Shown here: positions 44,351-53,527 of the stretch, in pieces
Numbering within the stretch: the first letter of the stretch is position 1
Layout: each line of letters begins with the position of its first letter
Origin: Paenacidovorax caeni
GTDB lineage: Bacteria > Pseudomonadota > Gammaproteobacteria > Burkholderiales > Burkholderiaceae_C
NCBI RefSeq assembly: GCF_001298675.1
Contig: NZ_CYIG01000002.1
Location: forward strand, 95,865 to 159,864
Length of the DNA stretch: 64,000 nucleotides
Direction of reading: 5' to 3'
The notes under the pieces: model-generated
What the model was told of the DNA's origin: nothing
What the model saw: the letters and a program-made list of their open reading frames with translations, nothing else
Databases searched by the model: none
Program-made: the position numbers and the translations under genes

Positions 44351-45265
44351 ATGGAATTTTCGGAAATGCTCAACATCGCCCTCATGCAGGGCTTCGCAGG
44401 ACTGAGTCTGTTCTCGGTGCTGCTGCTCATGGGCCTGGGCCTGGCCATCATCTTCGGCCAGATGGGCGTGATCAACATGGCCCACGGCGAGTTCATGACC
44501 ATCGGCGCCTACACGGTCTTTCTCTTTTCCACGCTGACAGAGAAGTTCGCACCCGGCTTTATGCCCCACTACTTCCCGCTGTCCATCGGTGTGGCCTTCA
44601 TCTTGGCCTTCATCGCCGGCTGGCTGGTGGAGTGGGGCCTGATCCGCTTTCTCTACAAGCGCCCGCTGGACACGCTGCTGGCCACCTGGGGCCTGAGCCT
44701 GGCCATCCAGCAGGTGTTCCGTTCAGCCATCGGACCCAAGGAAGTCAGCCCTGCGCTGCCCGAATGGCTCATGGGCTCTTGGGCTCCGGCCCCGGGGTTG
44801 GACATTCCGATCAACGGCCTGTTTGTGCTGGGCCTGACGCTGCTGGTCACCTGCGGCGTTCTACTTGCCCTTTACAAGAGCCGCTGGGGCCTTCGGGTGC
44901 GCGCCACGGTGAGCAACCGCACCATGGCCAACGCCATCGGCATCAACACCAGCAAGACCGACCGCCTGACCTTCGCCATCGGTTGCGGCATCGCTGGTGT
45001 GGCGGGGGCTGCCTTCACCACCATCGGCTCCACGGGGCCGACCAGCGGCTCGCTCTACATCGTCGATTCCTTCCTGGTGGTGACTTTTGGTGGTGCCGCC
45101 AGCCTGCTGGGCACCGTGGTATCCGCCTTCGGCATCGCGCAGACGCAGTCCATCAGCGAGTTCTTCATCAGCGGCTCCATGGCCAAGGTGCTCACGCTGT
45201 CGTTGATCGTCGTGATTCTGATGATCCGCCCGCAGGGCCTGTTCGCCAGCAAGGTGCGCCGCTGA
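44351..45265 (+). CDS. urtB: Urea/amide ABC transporter permease (UrtB/LivH family)
   Basis: 304 residues from MEFSEMLNIALMQGFAG, with AGGTG before the ATG. About eight hydrophobic segments are visible. Family motifs are GLGLAIIFGQMGVINMAHGEFMTIG (split around the QMGV), RFLYKRPLDTLLATWGLSLAIQQ, GLRVRATVSNRTMANAIGINTS and FGGAASLLGTVVSAFG. Forms the channel with the UrtC-type subunit encoded 27 bp downstream. Ninety bases separate it from the binding-protein gene, with a GC-rich hairpin-like stretch near 44270-44320 that may attenuate transcription. Confidence 0.92.
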   Translation: MEFSEMLNIALMQGFAGLSLFSVLLLMGLGLAIIFGQMGVINMAHGEFMTIGAYTVFLFSTLTEKFAPGFMPHYFPLSIGVAFILAFIAGWLVEWGLIRFLYKRPLDTLLATWGLSLAIQQVFRSAIGPKEVSPALPEWLMGSWAPAPGLDIPINGLFVLGLTLLVTCGVLLALYKSRWGLRVRATVSNRTMANAIGINTSKTDRLTFAIGCGIAGVAGAAFTTIGSTGPTSGSLYIVDSFLVVTFGGAASLLGTVVSAFGIAQTQSISEFFISGSMAKVLTLSLIVVILMIRPQGLFASKVRR

Positions 45266-45292
45266 TCCAGCCCCCAACTTCGGAGTCCCATC

Positions 45293-46498
45293 ATGAACAA
45301 GTTCACCGCATGGATCAACAGCAAGGGGCTGAGCAGCGTGCTCATCCTGGCCGTCGTGCTGCTGGTCCTCTTCCCGCTCGCCTTCGACATCTTCCGTCTC
45401 AACCTGGTGGGCAAGTACCTGACCTACGCCTTCGTGGCGCTCGGTCTGGTCATGCTCTGGGGCTATGGCGGCGTGCTGAGCCTGGGCCAGGGGGTCTTCT
45501 TCGGCCTGGGCGGCTATGCCATGGCCATGTTCCTCAAGCTGGAGGCTTCCGACCCCGAGAGTACCAAGATCCAGTCCACACCCGGTATTCCAGACTTCAT
45601 GGACTGGAACCAGCTCACAGAGCTTCCCCTGTGGTGGCAGCCCTTCGAACACCTGCCCTTCGCGATGATTGCCGTTGTCGCCATTCCCACGCTGCTGGCT
45701 TTCATCATCGGTTATGCCATGTTCAAGCGGCGCGTAGGTGGCGTGTACTTCGCCATCATCACCCAGGCGGTAGCTCTGATCCTCACGGTGCTCATCATCG
45801 GCCAGCAGGGCTACACGGGCGGCGTTAACGGTATGACCGACCTCAAGACGCTGCTGGGCTGGGACATCCGCACCGACAGCGCCAAGTACATCCTCTACTA
45901 CGTCTGCGCCCTGATGCTGCTGGGCAGCATCGCACTGTGCCTTTGGGTGCAGAAGAGCAAGCTGGGCACCCTGCTGCTGGCCATGCGCGACAAGGAAGAC
46001 CGGGTGCGCTTCTCGGGCTACGACGTGGCCATGTTCAAGGTCTTCGTGTTTTGCCTGGCGGCAGCGCTCTCAGGCATTGGCGGGGCACTGTTCACGCTGC
46101 AGGTGGGCTTCATGTCGCCGTCTTTCGTGGGCATCGTTCCCTCGATCGAGATGGTGATCTACGCCGCAGTGGGTGGGCGCATGAGCCTGGTGGGCGCGGT
46201 CTACGGCGCACTGCTGGTGAACTTCGGTAAGACCTACTTCTCCGAGAGCTTCCCCGACCTCTGGCTGTTCCTGATGGCCGGGCTGTTCATCGGCGTGACC
46301 ATGGCCTTCCCCGACGGGCTGGCTGGCGTGTGGGAGAAAAAAGTCAAACCCTGGTGGGCGCGCAAGCAGGCCGAGCGCCTGGCCATCCGCGCGGCCGTAG
46401 CGCGCGATGCTGCCACGCCGGCGACCCCCACTGACGACATCAACGCGCCGAGTACTGTGCGTCCGCTGCATGCCACCCCCACGGGTCAAAACGCCTGA
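45293..46498 (+). CDS. urtC: Urea/amide ABC transporter permease (UrtC/LivM family)
   Basis: 401 residues with about nine membrane segments. Motifs include YAFVALGLVMLWGYGGVLSL followed by GQGVFFGLGGYAMAMFL. The UrtC-type region QQGYTGGVNGMTDLKTLLGW, LLLAMRDKEDRVRFSGYDV and the C-terminal ALLVNFGKTYFSESFPDLWL are also present. The last 40 residues are a polar Thr/Pro/Ala tail. It pairs with the UrtB-type permease and shares its operon. Confidence 0.93.
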   Translation: MNKFTAWINSKGLSSVLILAVVLLVLFPLAFDIFRLNLVGKYLTYAFVALGLVMLWGYGGVLSLGQGVFFGLGGYAMAMFLKLEASDPESTKIQSTPGIPDFMDWNQLTELPLWWQPFEHLPFAMIAVVAIPTLLAFIIGYAMFKRRVGGVYFAIITQAVALILTVLIIGQQGYTGGVNGMTDLKTLLGWDIRTDSAKYILYYVCALMLLGSIALCLWVQKSKLGTLLLAMRDKEDRVRFSGYDVAMFKVFVFCLAAALSGIGGALFTLQVGFMSPSFVGIVPSIEMVIYAAVGGRMSLVGAVYGALLVNFGKTYFSESFPDLWLFLMAGLFIGVTMAFPDGLAGVWEKKVKPWWARKQAERLAIRAAVARDAATPATPTDDINAPSTVRPLHATPTGQNA

Positions 46499-46515
46499 AA
46501 TCCCAGGAGTCCATC

Positions 46516-47259
46516 ATGAGCAACACCGACTTCGCCGTGGCCATCGAAGACCTGACGGTCTCCTTCGACGGCTTCAAGGCCATCGACAACCTCACCCTCT
46601 ATATCGACAAGAACGAGCTGCGCGTGATCATCGGCCCCAACGGCGCGGGCAAGACCACGCTGCTGGACCTGATCTGTGGCAAGACCAAGGCCAGCAGCGG
46701 CAGCATCAAATTCAGGAACGAGGAACTCACCGGGCTCGACGAGCACATCCGCGTGCGCCGCGGCATCGGCCGCAAGTTCCAGACACCCTCGATCTACGAG
46801 AACCTCTCCGTCTTCCAGAACCTCGAGGTTTCCTACCCCGCCGGTCGCTCGGTCTTCGGCGCCCTCGCCTTCAAACGCACCGACGAGGTGAAGGCGCGCG
46901 TGCAGGTAGTGGCCGAGGAGATCGGCCTGGCCGACGCCCTGGAGATGGAATCTGGCCTGCTCTCGCATGGTCAGAAGCAGTGGCTGGAGATCGGGATGCT
47001 GCTGATGCAGGAGCCCGAGCTACTGATGCTCGACGAGCCCATTGCCGGGATGAGCGCCCGCGAGCGCGAGCTGACAGCCGAGCTGCTCAAGCGCATCTGC
47101 AAAGGCCGCTCGGTGATCGTGATCGAGCACGACATGGAGTTCGTCAAGCAGATTGCGCACAAGGTCACCGTGATGCACCAGGGAAAGATCCTCGCCGAGG
47201 GCTCCATGGAGGCGGTGCAGGCTGACCCCAAAGTGATCGACGTCTACCTGGGCCACTGA
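46516..47259 (+). CDS. urtD: Urea/amide ABC transporter ATP-binding protein (UrtD/LivG family)
   Basis: 247 residues. Walker A is GPNGAGKTTLLDLICGKT and the Q-loop is in GRKFQTPSIYENLSVFQNLEV. The signature is degenerate, LSHGQKQWLEIGM, as usual for UrtD, and Walker B is LLMLDEPIAGM. The switch histidine is in VIVIEHDMEFVKQIA. The UrtD-type 'SHGQKQWLEI' separates it from LivG amino-acid ATPases and supports a urea/amide role. It starts 17 bp after the UrtC-type gene. Confidence 0.94.
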   Translation: MSNTDFAVAIEDLTVSFDGFKAIDNLTLYIDKNELRVIIGPNGAGKTTLLDLICGKTKASSGSIKFRNEELTGLDEHIRVRRGIGRKFQTPSIYENLSVFQNLEVSYPAGRSVFGALAFKRTDEVKARVQVVAEEIGLADALEMESGLLSHGQKQWLEIGMLLMQEPELLMLDEPIAGMSARERELTAELLKRICKGRSVIVIEHDMEFVKQIAHKVTVMHQGKILAEGSMEAVQADPKVIDVYLGH

Positions 47260-47278
47260 TTTCTCCGGAGAACACACC

Positions 47279-47968
47279 ATGCTCAAAGTCACCGACATGT
47301 ACACGGCCTATGGCCAGAGCGAAGCGCTGCACGGCATCTCCTTCGAAGGGCACAAGAACGAGACGGTTGCCATCATGGGCCGCAATGGCATGGGCAAGAC
47401 CACGCTGTTTAAAAGCCTCATGGGTGTGCTGCCGCTGAAGTCCGGTCGCATCGAAGTCGCGGGCCAGGACGTCTCTAAAGACGAAAGCTACCAGCGCGTC
47501 GCCAAGGGCATTGCCTACGTGCCTCAGGGTCGCATGATCTTCCCCACGCTCACGGTGGAGGAGAACATCGAGACCGGATTGGAGAACTCCAGAACCAAGC
47601 AGATCCCGGACGAGATCTACGCGCTGTTCCCCGTGCTGTGGGACATGCGCCGGCGCAAGGGCGGCAACCTCTCGGGCGGGCAGCAGCAGCAGCTGGCGAT
47701 TGCCCGCGCCTTGGTGACCGACCCCAAGGTACTGCTGCTCGACGAGCCCACCGAAGGCATCCAGCCTTCCATCATCAAGGACATCGCCAAGGCGCTTAAC
47801 GAGATCCGCAAGCTGCGCGAGATCACCATCGTTGTGTCCGAGCAGGTGCTGTCCTTTGCCATGGACGTGGCCGACCGCCTGTTCGTCATCGAAGGCGGCC
47901 GCCTCGTGCACGAGACGCTGCGCGAGCAGACCGACGTCAATCGCATCAAGTCCTATCTCTCTGTCTGA
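47279..47968 (+). CDS. urtE: Urea/amide ABC transporter ATP-binding protein (UrtE/LivF family)
   Basis: 229 residues. Walker A is GRNGMGKTTLFKSLMGVLP, the Q-loop is in YVPQGRMIFPTLTVEENIETGL, the signature is LSGGQQQQLAIARAL and Walker B is VLLLDEPTEGIQPSIIKDI. The switch region is TIVVSEQVLSFAM, with Glu/Gln in place of the usual histidine motif, as in UrtE. It follows the UrtD-type gene by 19 bp and completes the five-gene transporter. Confidence 0.94.
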   Translation: MLKVTDMYTAYGQSEALHGISFEGHKNETVAIMGRNGMGKTTLFKSLMGVLPLKSGRIEVAGQDVSKDESYQRVAKGIAYVPQGRMIFPTLTVEENIETGLENSRTKQIPDEIYALFPVLWDMRRRKGGNLSGGQQQQLAIARALVTDPKVLLLDEPTEGIQPSIIKDIAKALNEIRKLREITIVVSEQVLSFAMDVADRLFVIEGGRLVHETLREQTDVNRIKSYLSV

Positions 47969-48019
47969 AATCCATCCGTCTGATCCATCCGTTTTCTTTC
48001 GTCCTCAAGGAGCATCACC

Positions 48020-49252
48020 ATGGCTGACACCCTCATCAAAGTTGATCTGACCCAACCCGCCCCAAGCAACCCGCTGGTGCACAACCGCTGGCACCCGGAC
48101 ATCCCGATTGCCGTGTGGGTCAAGCCAGGCGACGACTTCATCCTCGAGACCTACGACTGGACCGGCGGCTACATCAAAAACAACGACAGTGCGGACGACG
48201 TGCGTGACGTCGACCTCACCACCGTGCACTACCTCTCAGGCCCGGTGGGCGTGCAGGGCGCAGAACCTGGCGACCTGCTGGTGGTGGACCTGCTGGACAT
48301 CGGCGCCAGGGACGACAGCCAGTGGGGCTTCAACGGCTTCTTCAGCAAGCAGAACGGCGGCGGCTTCCTGACGGACCACTTCCCGCTGGCGCAGAAGTCG
48401 ATCTGGGACTTCAACGGCATGTTCACCAAGAGCCGCCACGTGCCGGGCGTGGAATACGCCGGCCTGATCCACCCGGGCCTGATCGGCTGCCTGCCCGACA
48501 AGAAGATGCTCGACGAGTGGAACAAGCGCGAGGCCGAGTTGATCGCCACCGACCCCGACCGCGTGCCCGGCCTGGCCAACCCCCCCTTTGCGGCCACCGC
48601 GCACTGCGGCAAGGCCCAGGGGGATGTTGCCAACAGAGTGGCCGCCGAAGGCGCCCGCACCGTGCCGCCTCGCGAGCACGGTGGCAACTGCGACATCAAG
48701 GACCTGTCGCGCGGCTCGCGCATCTTCTTCCCGGTCTATGTGGATGGCGGCGGCCTGAGCGTGGGCGACCTGCACTTCAGCCAGGGCGACGGTGAGATCA
48801 CCTTCTGCGGTGCTATCGAGATGGCTGGCTGGGTCCACATGCGCGTCAACCTCATCAAGGGCGGCGTGGCCAAGTACGGCATCAAGAACCCGATCTTCAA
48901 ACCCAGCCCGATCACGCCCAACTACAAGGACTACCTGATCTTCGAAGGTGTCTCGGTCGACGAGCAAGGCAAGCAGCACTACCTGGATGTGACCGTGGCC
49001 TACCGCCAGGCCTGCCTGAACGCCATCGAGTACCTGAAGAAGTTCGGCTACAGCGGCGCCCAGGCCTACTCCATTCTCGGCACAGCACCGGTGCAGGGCC
49101 ACATCAGCGGTGTGGTGGACGTACCCAACGCCTGCGCCACGCTGTGGCTGCCGACCGAGATCTTCGACTTCGACATCAACCCCACGGCCGCCGGCCCGGT
49201 GAAGTTCATCGACGGCAGCGTGCAGATGCCGATCTCGCCCGACAAGAAGTAA
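48020..49252 (+). CDS. fmdA: Formamidase (acetamidase/formamidase family)
   Basis: 410 residues with AAGGAG before the ATG. Hydrolyses formamide to formate and ammonia in the cytosol; the family is metal-dependent and unrelated to AmiE. Marker stretches are HNRWHPDIPIAVWVKPGDDF, GPVGVQGAEPGDLLVVDLLD, PPREHGGNCDIKDLSRGSRI, FPVYVDGGGLSVGDLHFSQG and EITFCGAIEMAG. It matches Methylophilus FmdA in length and composition as far as I recall. It sits directly after the transporter and before fmdB. Confidence 0.95.
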   Translation: MADTLIKVDLTQPAPSNPLVHNRWHPDIPIAVWVKPGDDFILETYDWTGGYIKNNDSADDVRDVDLTTVHYLSGPVGVQGAEPGDLLVVDLLDIGARDDSQWGFNGFFSKQNGGGFLTDHFPLAQKSIWDFNGMFTKSRHVPGVEYAGLIHPGLIGCLPDKKMLDEWNKREAELIATDPDRVPGLANPPFAATAHCGKAQGDVANRVAAEGARTVPPREHGGNCDIKDLSRGSRIFFPVYVDGGGLSVGDLHFSQGDGEITFCGAIEMAGWVHMRVNLIKGGVAKYGIKNPIFKPSPITPNYKDYLIFEGVSVDEQGKQHYLDVTVAYRQACLNAIEYLKKFGYSGAQAYSILGTAPVQGHISGVVDVPNACATLWLPTEIFDFDINPTAAGPVKFIDGSVQMPISPDKK

Positions 49253-49268
49253 GCCCCAGGAGCCCTGC

Positions 49269-49619
49269 ATGCCCACCTATGACTACGCCTGTCCGGACTG
49301 CGGCGGCTTCGAGGCGCTGCGCAGCCTGTCGCAGCGCGATGAGCCTTGCAGCTGCCCGGACTGCGGCACTGCCTCCACGCGCGTGTTCGTGGCTGCACCA
49401 CGCCTGGCTTGCCTGAGCAGCGAGACGCGCCGCGCGCACGAGACCAACGAACGGGCATCGCATGCCCCGCGTTCCTCGCGCGATGGCTCGTACGGGCGGC
49501 TCAAGCACCCGGCAGGGTGTGGTTGTTGCTCGACCAGCGGCAAGCGTGGGGCCACGGTGACGGCGCCCAATGGCGCCAAGGCCTTTCCCTCCAAGCGGCC
49601 TTGGATGATCAGTCACTGA
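49269..49619 (+). CDS. fmdB: FmdB family zinc-ribbon protein
   Basis: 116 residues. The N-terminal FmdB zinc ribbon is MPTYDYACPDCGGFEALRSL with a second CxxC in CSCPDCGTASTRVF. A third cysteine group (GCGCC) lies near residue 86. FmdB was described as a putative regulator of formamidase in Methylophilus, but small FmdB-like proteins are widespread and their mechanism is unknown. This one is longer than the usual ~80-residue form because of the C-terminal basic region. It starts 17 bp after fmdA. Confidence 0.9.
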   Translation: MPTYDYACPDCGGFEALRSLSQRDEPCSCPDCGTASTRVFVAAPRLACLSSETRRAHETNERASHAPRSSRDGSYGRLKHPAGCGCCSTSGKRGATVTAPNGAKAFPSKRPWMISH

Positions 49620-49661
49620 GGTTTCTTCTTTTGTTGTCGTGCTTCTTTATGTGCGCCTCTT

Positions 49662-49737
49662 CTTCCCCTCCCTATCCCCCCGCCCCTTTCCGCCCCGCGG
49701 CGGTGGAAAGGGGCGAGGGGGGGATAGGGGGTGGGAA
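49662..49737. terminator. Very strong GC-rich hairpin between fmdB and amiE
   Basis: CTATCCCCCCGCCCCTTTCC pairs with GGAAAGGGGC and GGGGGGATAG (49672-49727) around a GC-rich loop; outer CCCTCC/GGTGGG-type pairing extends it. No T-tract follows. It may attenuate read-through into amiE or protect the fmd mRNA 3' end. Confidence 0.65.
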
Positions 49738-49794
49738 AAGCAGCCTCTCATACCAACCCAATAAACGAAACACTCACTCCGAAGGAGAAAAGAC

Positions 49795-50841
49795 ATGATC
49801 CACGGCGATATTTCCAGCAGCAACGACACCGTCGGCGTTGCCGTCGTCAACTACAAGATGCCGCGCCTGCACACCAAGGCCGAAGTGCTGGCCAATGCAC
49901 GCAAGATCGCCGACATGGTGGTCGGCATGAAGCAGGGCCTGCCCGGTATGGACCTGGTGATCTTCCCCGAGTACAGCACCCACGGCATCATGTACGACGC
50001 CAAGGAGATGTACGACACCGCCGCCGCCGTGCCGGGCGAGGAGACCGCCATCTTTGCCGAGGCCTGCCGCAAGGCCAAGGTCTGGGGCGTTTTCTCGCTC
50101 ACCGGTGAACGCCATGAAGAGCACCCGAACAAGGCGCCCTACAACACACTCATCCTGATGAACGACCAGGGCGAGATCGTGCAGAAGTACCGCAAGATCA
50201 TGCCCTGGGTGCCGATCGAAGGCTGGTACCCCGGCAACTGCACCTATGTGAGCGAAGGCCCCAAGGGCCTGAAGGTCAGTCTCATCATCTGCGACGACGG
50301 CAACTACCCGGAGATCTGGCGCGACTGCGCCATGAAGGGCGCCGAACTCATCGTGCGCTGCCAGGGTTACATGTACCCGGCCAAAGACCAGCAGGTGCTG
50401 ATGGCCAAGGCCATGGCCTGGGCCAACAACAGCTACGTGGCCGTGGCCAACGCCACCGGCTGGGATGGCGTCTACAGCTACTTCGGCCACAGCGCGCTCA
50501 TCGGCTTCGACGGCCGCACGCTGGGTGAATGCGGGGAAGAGGAAATGGGCGTGCAGTACGCAGCGCTGTCCAAGAGCCTGATCCGCGACTTCCGCAAGAA
50601 CGGCCAGAGCGAGAACCACCTGTTCAAGCTGCTGCACCGTGGCTACACCGGCAAGATCAATTCCGGCGAAAGCGGGGATGACGCCAAGGGGGTAGCCGCC
50701 TGCCCGTATGAGTTCTACGGCAAGTGGATCAGCGACCCCGAAGGCACACGCAAGCAGGTCGAGTCGTTCACGCGCTCCACCGTCGGCACGGCCGAGTGCC
50801 CGATTGACGGCATCCCGAACGAGGCCCCCAGCCACCGCTGA
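49795..50841 (+). CDS. amiE: Aliphatic amidase
   Basis: 348 residues beginning [20 protein letters not shown], very close to Pseudomonas aeruginosa AmiE. Nitrilase-superfamily enzyme that hydrolyses acetamide, propionamide and similar amides to acids plus ammonia. The catalytic triad is present: Glu59 ([10 protein letters not shown]), Lys134 (KYRKIMPW) and Cys166 ([15 protein letters not shown]). EMGVQYA and [11 protein letters not shown] fit AmiE rather than the formamidase AmiF. Upstream is GAAGGAG. A hairpin separates it from fmdB. Confidence 0.96.
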   Translation: MIHGDISSSNDTVGVAVVNYKMPRLHTKAEVLANARKIADMVVGMKQGLPGMDLVIFPEYSTHGIMYDAKEMYDTAAAVPGEETAIFAEACRKAKVWGVFSLTGERHEEHPNKAPYNTLILMNDQGEIVQKYRKIMPWVPIEGWYPGNCTYVSEGPKGLKVSLIICDDGNYPEIWRDCAMKGAELIVRCQGYMYPAKDQQVLMAKAMAWANNSYVAVANATGWDGVYSYFGHSALIGFDGRTLGECGEEEMGVQYAALSKSLIRDFRKNGQSENHLFKLLHRGYTGKINSGESGDDAKGVAACPYEFYGKWISDPEGTRKQVESFTRSTVGTAECPIDGIPNEAPSHR

Positions 50842-50901
50842 GCCACCACCGCCGGCCCGGTGCCCGGGCCGGCATGTCCCCTGTTGTCCCGAGGCTGCGC
50901 C

Positions 50902-51726
50902 GTGTCTGCTCCTGCCCCTGTCTCCGATCCGCTCGCGGCTTACCGCATCACCGAAGCGCCCTACTACCGCCCATGCAGTGGCGAGGTGGCGCTGTACCAG
51001 CACGCCTACGCCCACCGCCTGCCGCTCATCCTCAAGGGGCCGACCGGCTGCGGCAAGACACGCTTCGTGGAGTACATGGCCTGGAAGCTCGGCCGCCCGC
51101 TGGTGACACTGGCCTGCAACGAGGACATGACGGCGGCCGACCTGGTGGGTCGCTGGCTGCTCGACGCCGACGGCACGCGCTGGCACGACGGGCCGCTCAC
51201 GCTGGCGGCGCGCCATGGCGCGATCTGCTACCTCGATGAGGTGGTGGAGGCGCGCCAGGACACCACGGTGGTCATCCACCCGCTGACCGACGCGCGCCGC
51301 ATGCTGCCGCTGGACCGCAAGGGCGAGCTGGTGCACGCCCACCCAGACTTCCAGCTTGTGGTCTCCTACAACCCGGGCTACCAGAGCGCGGCCAAGGACA
51401 TGAAGCCGTCCACCCGCCAGCGCTTCGCGGCGCTGGAGTTCGACTACCCCGACGCGACGGTGGAAACCGAGATCGTGGCGCACGAGGCTGGTATCGACGC
51501 CGCGCTGGCCGCGCAACTGGTCGGCGTGGCGCAGGGCTCGCGTGCGCTGCGCCAGCAGGGCCTGGACGAAGGCATCTCCACCCGTATGCTCATCTATGCC
51601 GGCATCCTGATCCGCGACGGCGTGGCCCCGCGCGACAGCTGCGAGATGACACTGACGCGCGCGCTGACCGACGACCCGGACCTGCTGGCCGCGTTGCGCC
51701 AGCTCGTGGATGCCCACTTCCCCTGA
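50902..51726 (+). CDS. MoxR-type AAA ATPase (CbbQ/NorQ family)
   Basis: 274 residues from a GTG preceded by GAGG at good spacing; an ATG 14 codons upstream is in frame but has no ribosome site. Walker A is GPTGCGKTRFVEYMAWKL, Walker B is AICYLDEVVEARQDTT, the sensor region is LVVSYNPGYQSAAKDM, and the arginine-finger region is PSTRQRFAALEFDYP. The C-terminal CbbQ/NirQ-type domain has EGISTRMLIYAGILIRDG. Such ATPases act with a VWA partner to mature or reactivate metalloenzymes. The VWA gene follows. In P. aeruginosa an AAA protein (AmiB) also follows amiE, but that is a different branch. Confidence 0.9.
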   Translation: MSAPAPVSDPLAAYRITEAPYYRPCSGEVALYQHAYAHRLPLILKGPTGCGKTRFVEYMAWKLGRPLVTLACNEDMTAADLVGRWLLDADGTRWHDGPLTLAARHGAICYLDEVVEARQDTTVVIHPLTDARRMLPLDRKGELVHAHPDFQLVVSYNPGYQSAAKDMKPSTRQRFAALEFDYPDATVETEIVAHEAGIDAALAAQLVGVAQGSRALRQQGLDEGISTRMLIYAGILIRDGVAPRDSCEMTLTRALTDDPDLLAALRQLVDAHFP

Positions 51727-51742
51727 GCCGCGATGTGCCGCG

Positions 51743-53389
51743 ATGTGCCGCGCCGACGCTGACACCCCCACCCTTGCCGCGCTGGGCCTGCTGCTCGGTG
51801 GTCTGAGCCGGCGCACGCTCACGCTGCAAACACTGGCCGGCGCCTCACCATCGCCGTCTGCGGCCCCGCGCGCCGTGCTCAGTACGACGCACCTGCTGCT
51901 GCCGGCGGCGGTCATGCAGGATGCCACGCTGGCACGCGCGGCCATTGCCCACGCAGCGGCGCACCTGCTGTATTCGTCACAGGCCCAGTCTGCGGGCACG
52001 CTCAAGCCACTGGGCCTGGCCGTGGCGTCAATGATCGAGGATGCGCGCGTTGAAGCGCTGTTGATGCAGCGCCTGCCCGGCGTGCGCCGCTGGTTCCTGC
52101 AGGCCCAGCCGGCGCACGACCCGCACGGGCTGGACGTGCCCAGCCTGCTGGCCCGCCTGGGCCGCGCGCTGCTCGACGACAGCTATGCCGACGGCAACCA
52201 CTGGGTGCACAAGGGCCGCACACTGTTTGCCGCCACCCGCCATGACCACGGTCTGGCGGACCACGCCGCCTTCCGGCGCCTGGCCTCCATCCTCGCCAAC
52301 GACCTGGGCCAGATGCGCGTGCGGCTAGACCCGCAGCAGTGCGTGGTGCCGGCCGCCTACCGCGACGACCATAGCTACCTTTGGCAGTACGGCGCCACGG
52401 CCGACGACACCACCGAAGCGCTGCAGGTACCCGCCGCGCCACCCCCGCCCGCCGACGCGTCAGCGGCCGACACTCCGCCGACCGATGCCGAAGAACAACC
52501 CATCGACGAGGGCATCTGCCACCTCTACCCGGAATGGGACTACCGCCTGCAGCGCGAACGCACCGACTGGTGCACCGTGCGCGAGGTCGTGCCCCCGGCC
52601 GCAACACTTCACGGCTTGCCGCCCGCACCCGAGCCCACCACGCCCTGGCGCAGCCGGCGCCGTCTGAGCCGCAACCAGCGCCTGCGCCGGCAGTGGGAAG
52701 GTGAAGAGCTCGATCTCGACGCCGCCATCGATGTGCAGGTGGAACGGCGCCTGGCGCTGGCACCCGATGGGCGGCTGTTCGTGCGCCCCGGCATCGAGGC
52801 GCCGCGCTGCAGCGTGCTGGTGTTGCTCGACCTGTCGGCCTCCACCGGCGACGTTGCCGCCGGCAGCACGCAGCCCTTGCTGGCCGTCGAGCAGCAGGCA
52901 GCGCTGCTGCTGGCGCGTGCCGCCCAGGCCGGGCACGACCGCATCGCCATCCACGGCTTTGCCTCCAACACCCGCGCTGCGGTGCAATACCTGCGGCTGC
53001 TGGACTTCGGCACGCCGCTAGATGCGGTGCACACGCAGCGCATCCTGGGCACCCGCGCTGCCGGGTCCACCCGCATCGGCGCTGCGCTGCGCCATGCCAC
53101 GCGCTGCCTGCTGGTCGAGCCCGCCGGCCCGCGCGCCATCGTGCTCATCACCGACGGCGCACCGTCGGACATCGACGTGTTCGATGCCCGCTACCTCACC
53201 GAAGATGCCCGCGCCGCCGTGCTGGCCGCGCGGCGCCTGGGCGTGCAGTGCCAGGGCCTGGTGGTCGACCCCGGGGCTGACGCCTACGTACGCCGCATCT
53301 TCGGCTGGCGTAACTACCGCGTGGCCGAGACCGCCGCCCAGTTGCCGCGCCAGTTGGGCGAACTCTACGACCGACTGGCAGCACGCTGA
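51743..53389 (+). CDS. VWA-domain protein (NorD/CbbO-like partner of the MoxR ATPase)
   Basis: 548 residues from MCRADADTPT; the start is uncertain because CCGCGATGTG is tandemly duplicated at this spot. The N-terminal half is helical with VASMIEDARVEALLMQRLPG, typical of NorD/CobT-like proteins. A Pro/Ala/Asp-rich linker runs about 225-255. The C-terminal VWA domain (about 350-545) has MIDAS motif DLSASTGD, the downstream ITDGAPSDIDVFD and GSTRIGAALRHATR. It is expected to bind the ATPase and bring the client protein. Client candidates are FmdA, AmiE or urease. Confidence 0.88.
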   Translation: MCRADADTPTLAALGLLLGGLSRRTLTLQTLAGASPSPSAAPRAVLSTTHLLLPAAVMQDATLARAAIAHAAAHLLYSSQAQSAGTLKPLGLAVASMIEDARVEALLMQRLPGVRRWFLQAQPAHDPHGLDVPSLLARLGRALLDDSYADGNHWVHKGRTLFAATRHDHGLADHAAFRRLASILANDLGQMRVRLDPQQCVVPAAYRDDHSYLWQYGATADDTTEALQVPAAPPPPADASAADTPPTDAEEQPIDEGICHLYPEWDYRLQRERTDWCTVREVVPPAATLHGLPPAPEPTTPWRSRRRLSRNQRLRRQWEGEELDLDAAIDVQVERRLALAPDGRLFVRPGIEAPRCSVLVLLDLSASTGDVAAGSTQPLLAVEQQAALLLARAAQAGHDRIAIHGFASNTRAAVQYLRLLDFGTPLDAVHTQRILGTRAAGSTRIGAALRHATRCLLVEPAGPRAIVLITDGAPSDIDVFDARYLTEDARAAVLAARRLGVQCQGLVVDPGADAYVRRIFGWRNYRVAETAAQLPRQLGELYDRLAAR

Positions 53390-53436
53390 GCCCCGGCCAT
53401 TAACCCACCTCGTCTTGCACTCCAACATGGTGCGCA

Positions 53437-53451
53437 GCACCACTGTGGTGC
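53437..53451. promoter_or_regulatory. NtrC-type dyad upstream of ureA
   Basis: GCACCACTGTGGTGC is a perfect GCACC-N5-GGTGC dyad. Further overlapping GGTGC/GCACC half-sites lie at 53429-53441. It is centred about 85 bp upstream of the -24 element at 53529, a normal enhancer distance. The rest of 53390-53620 holds no gene. Confidence 0.65.
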
Positions 53452-53527
53452 GCGCTGGCGTGCGCACCAAGCACGGGCGTGCCCGCGGCCTCGCCATCCC
53501 GTGGGCGCCCTGGCAGCCACAAGAAGG

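Noticed and set aside
51728..51752. Tandem CCGCGATGTG units as a possible CRISPR-like or regulatory repeat
   Set aside because: Only two full units of 10 bp; more likely replication slippage at the VWA gene start.
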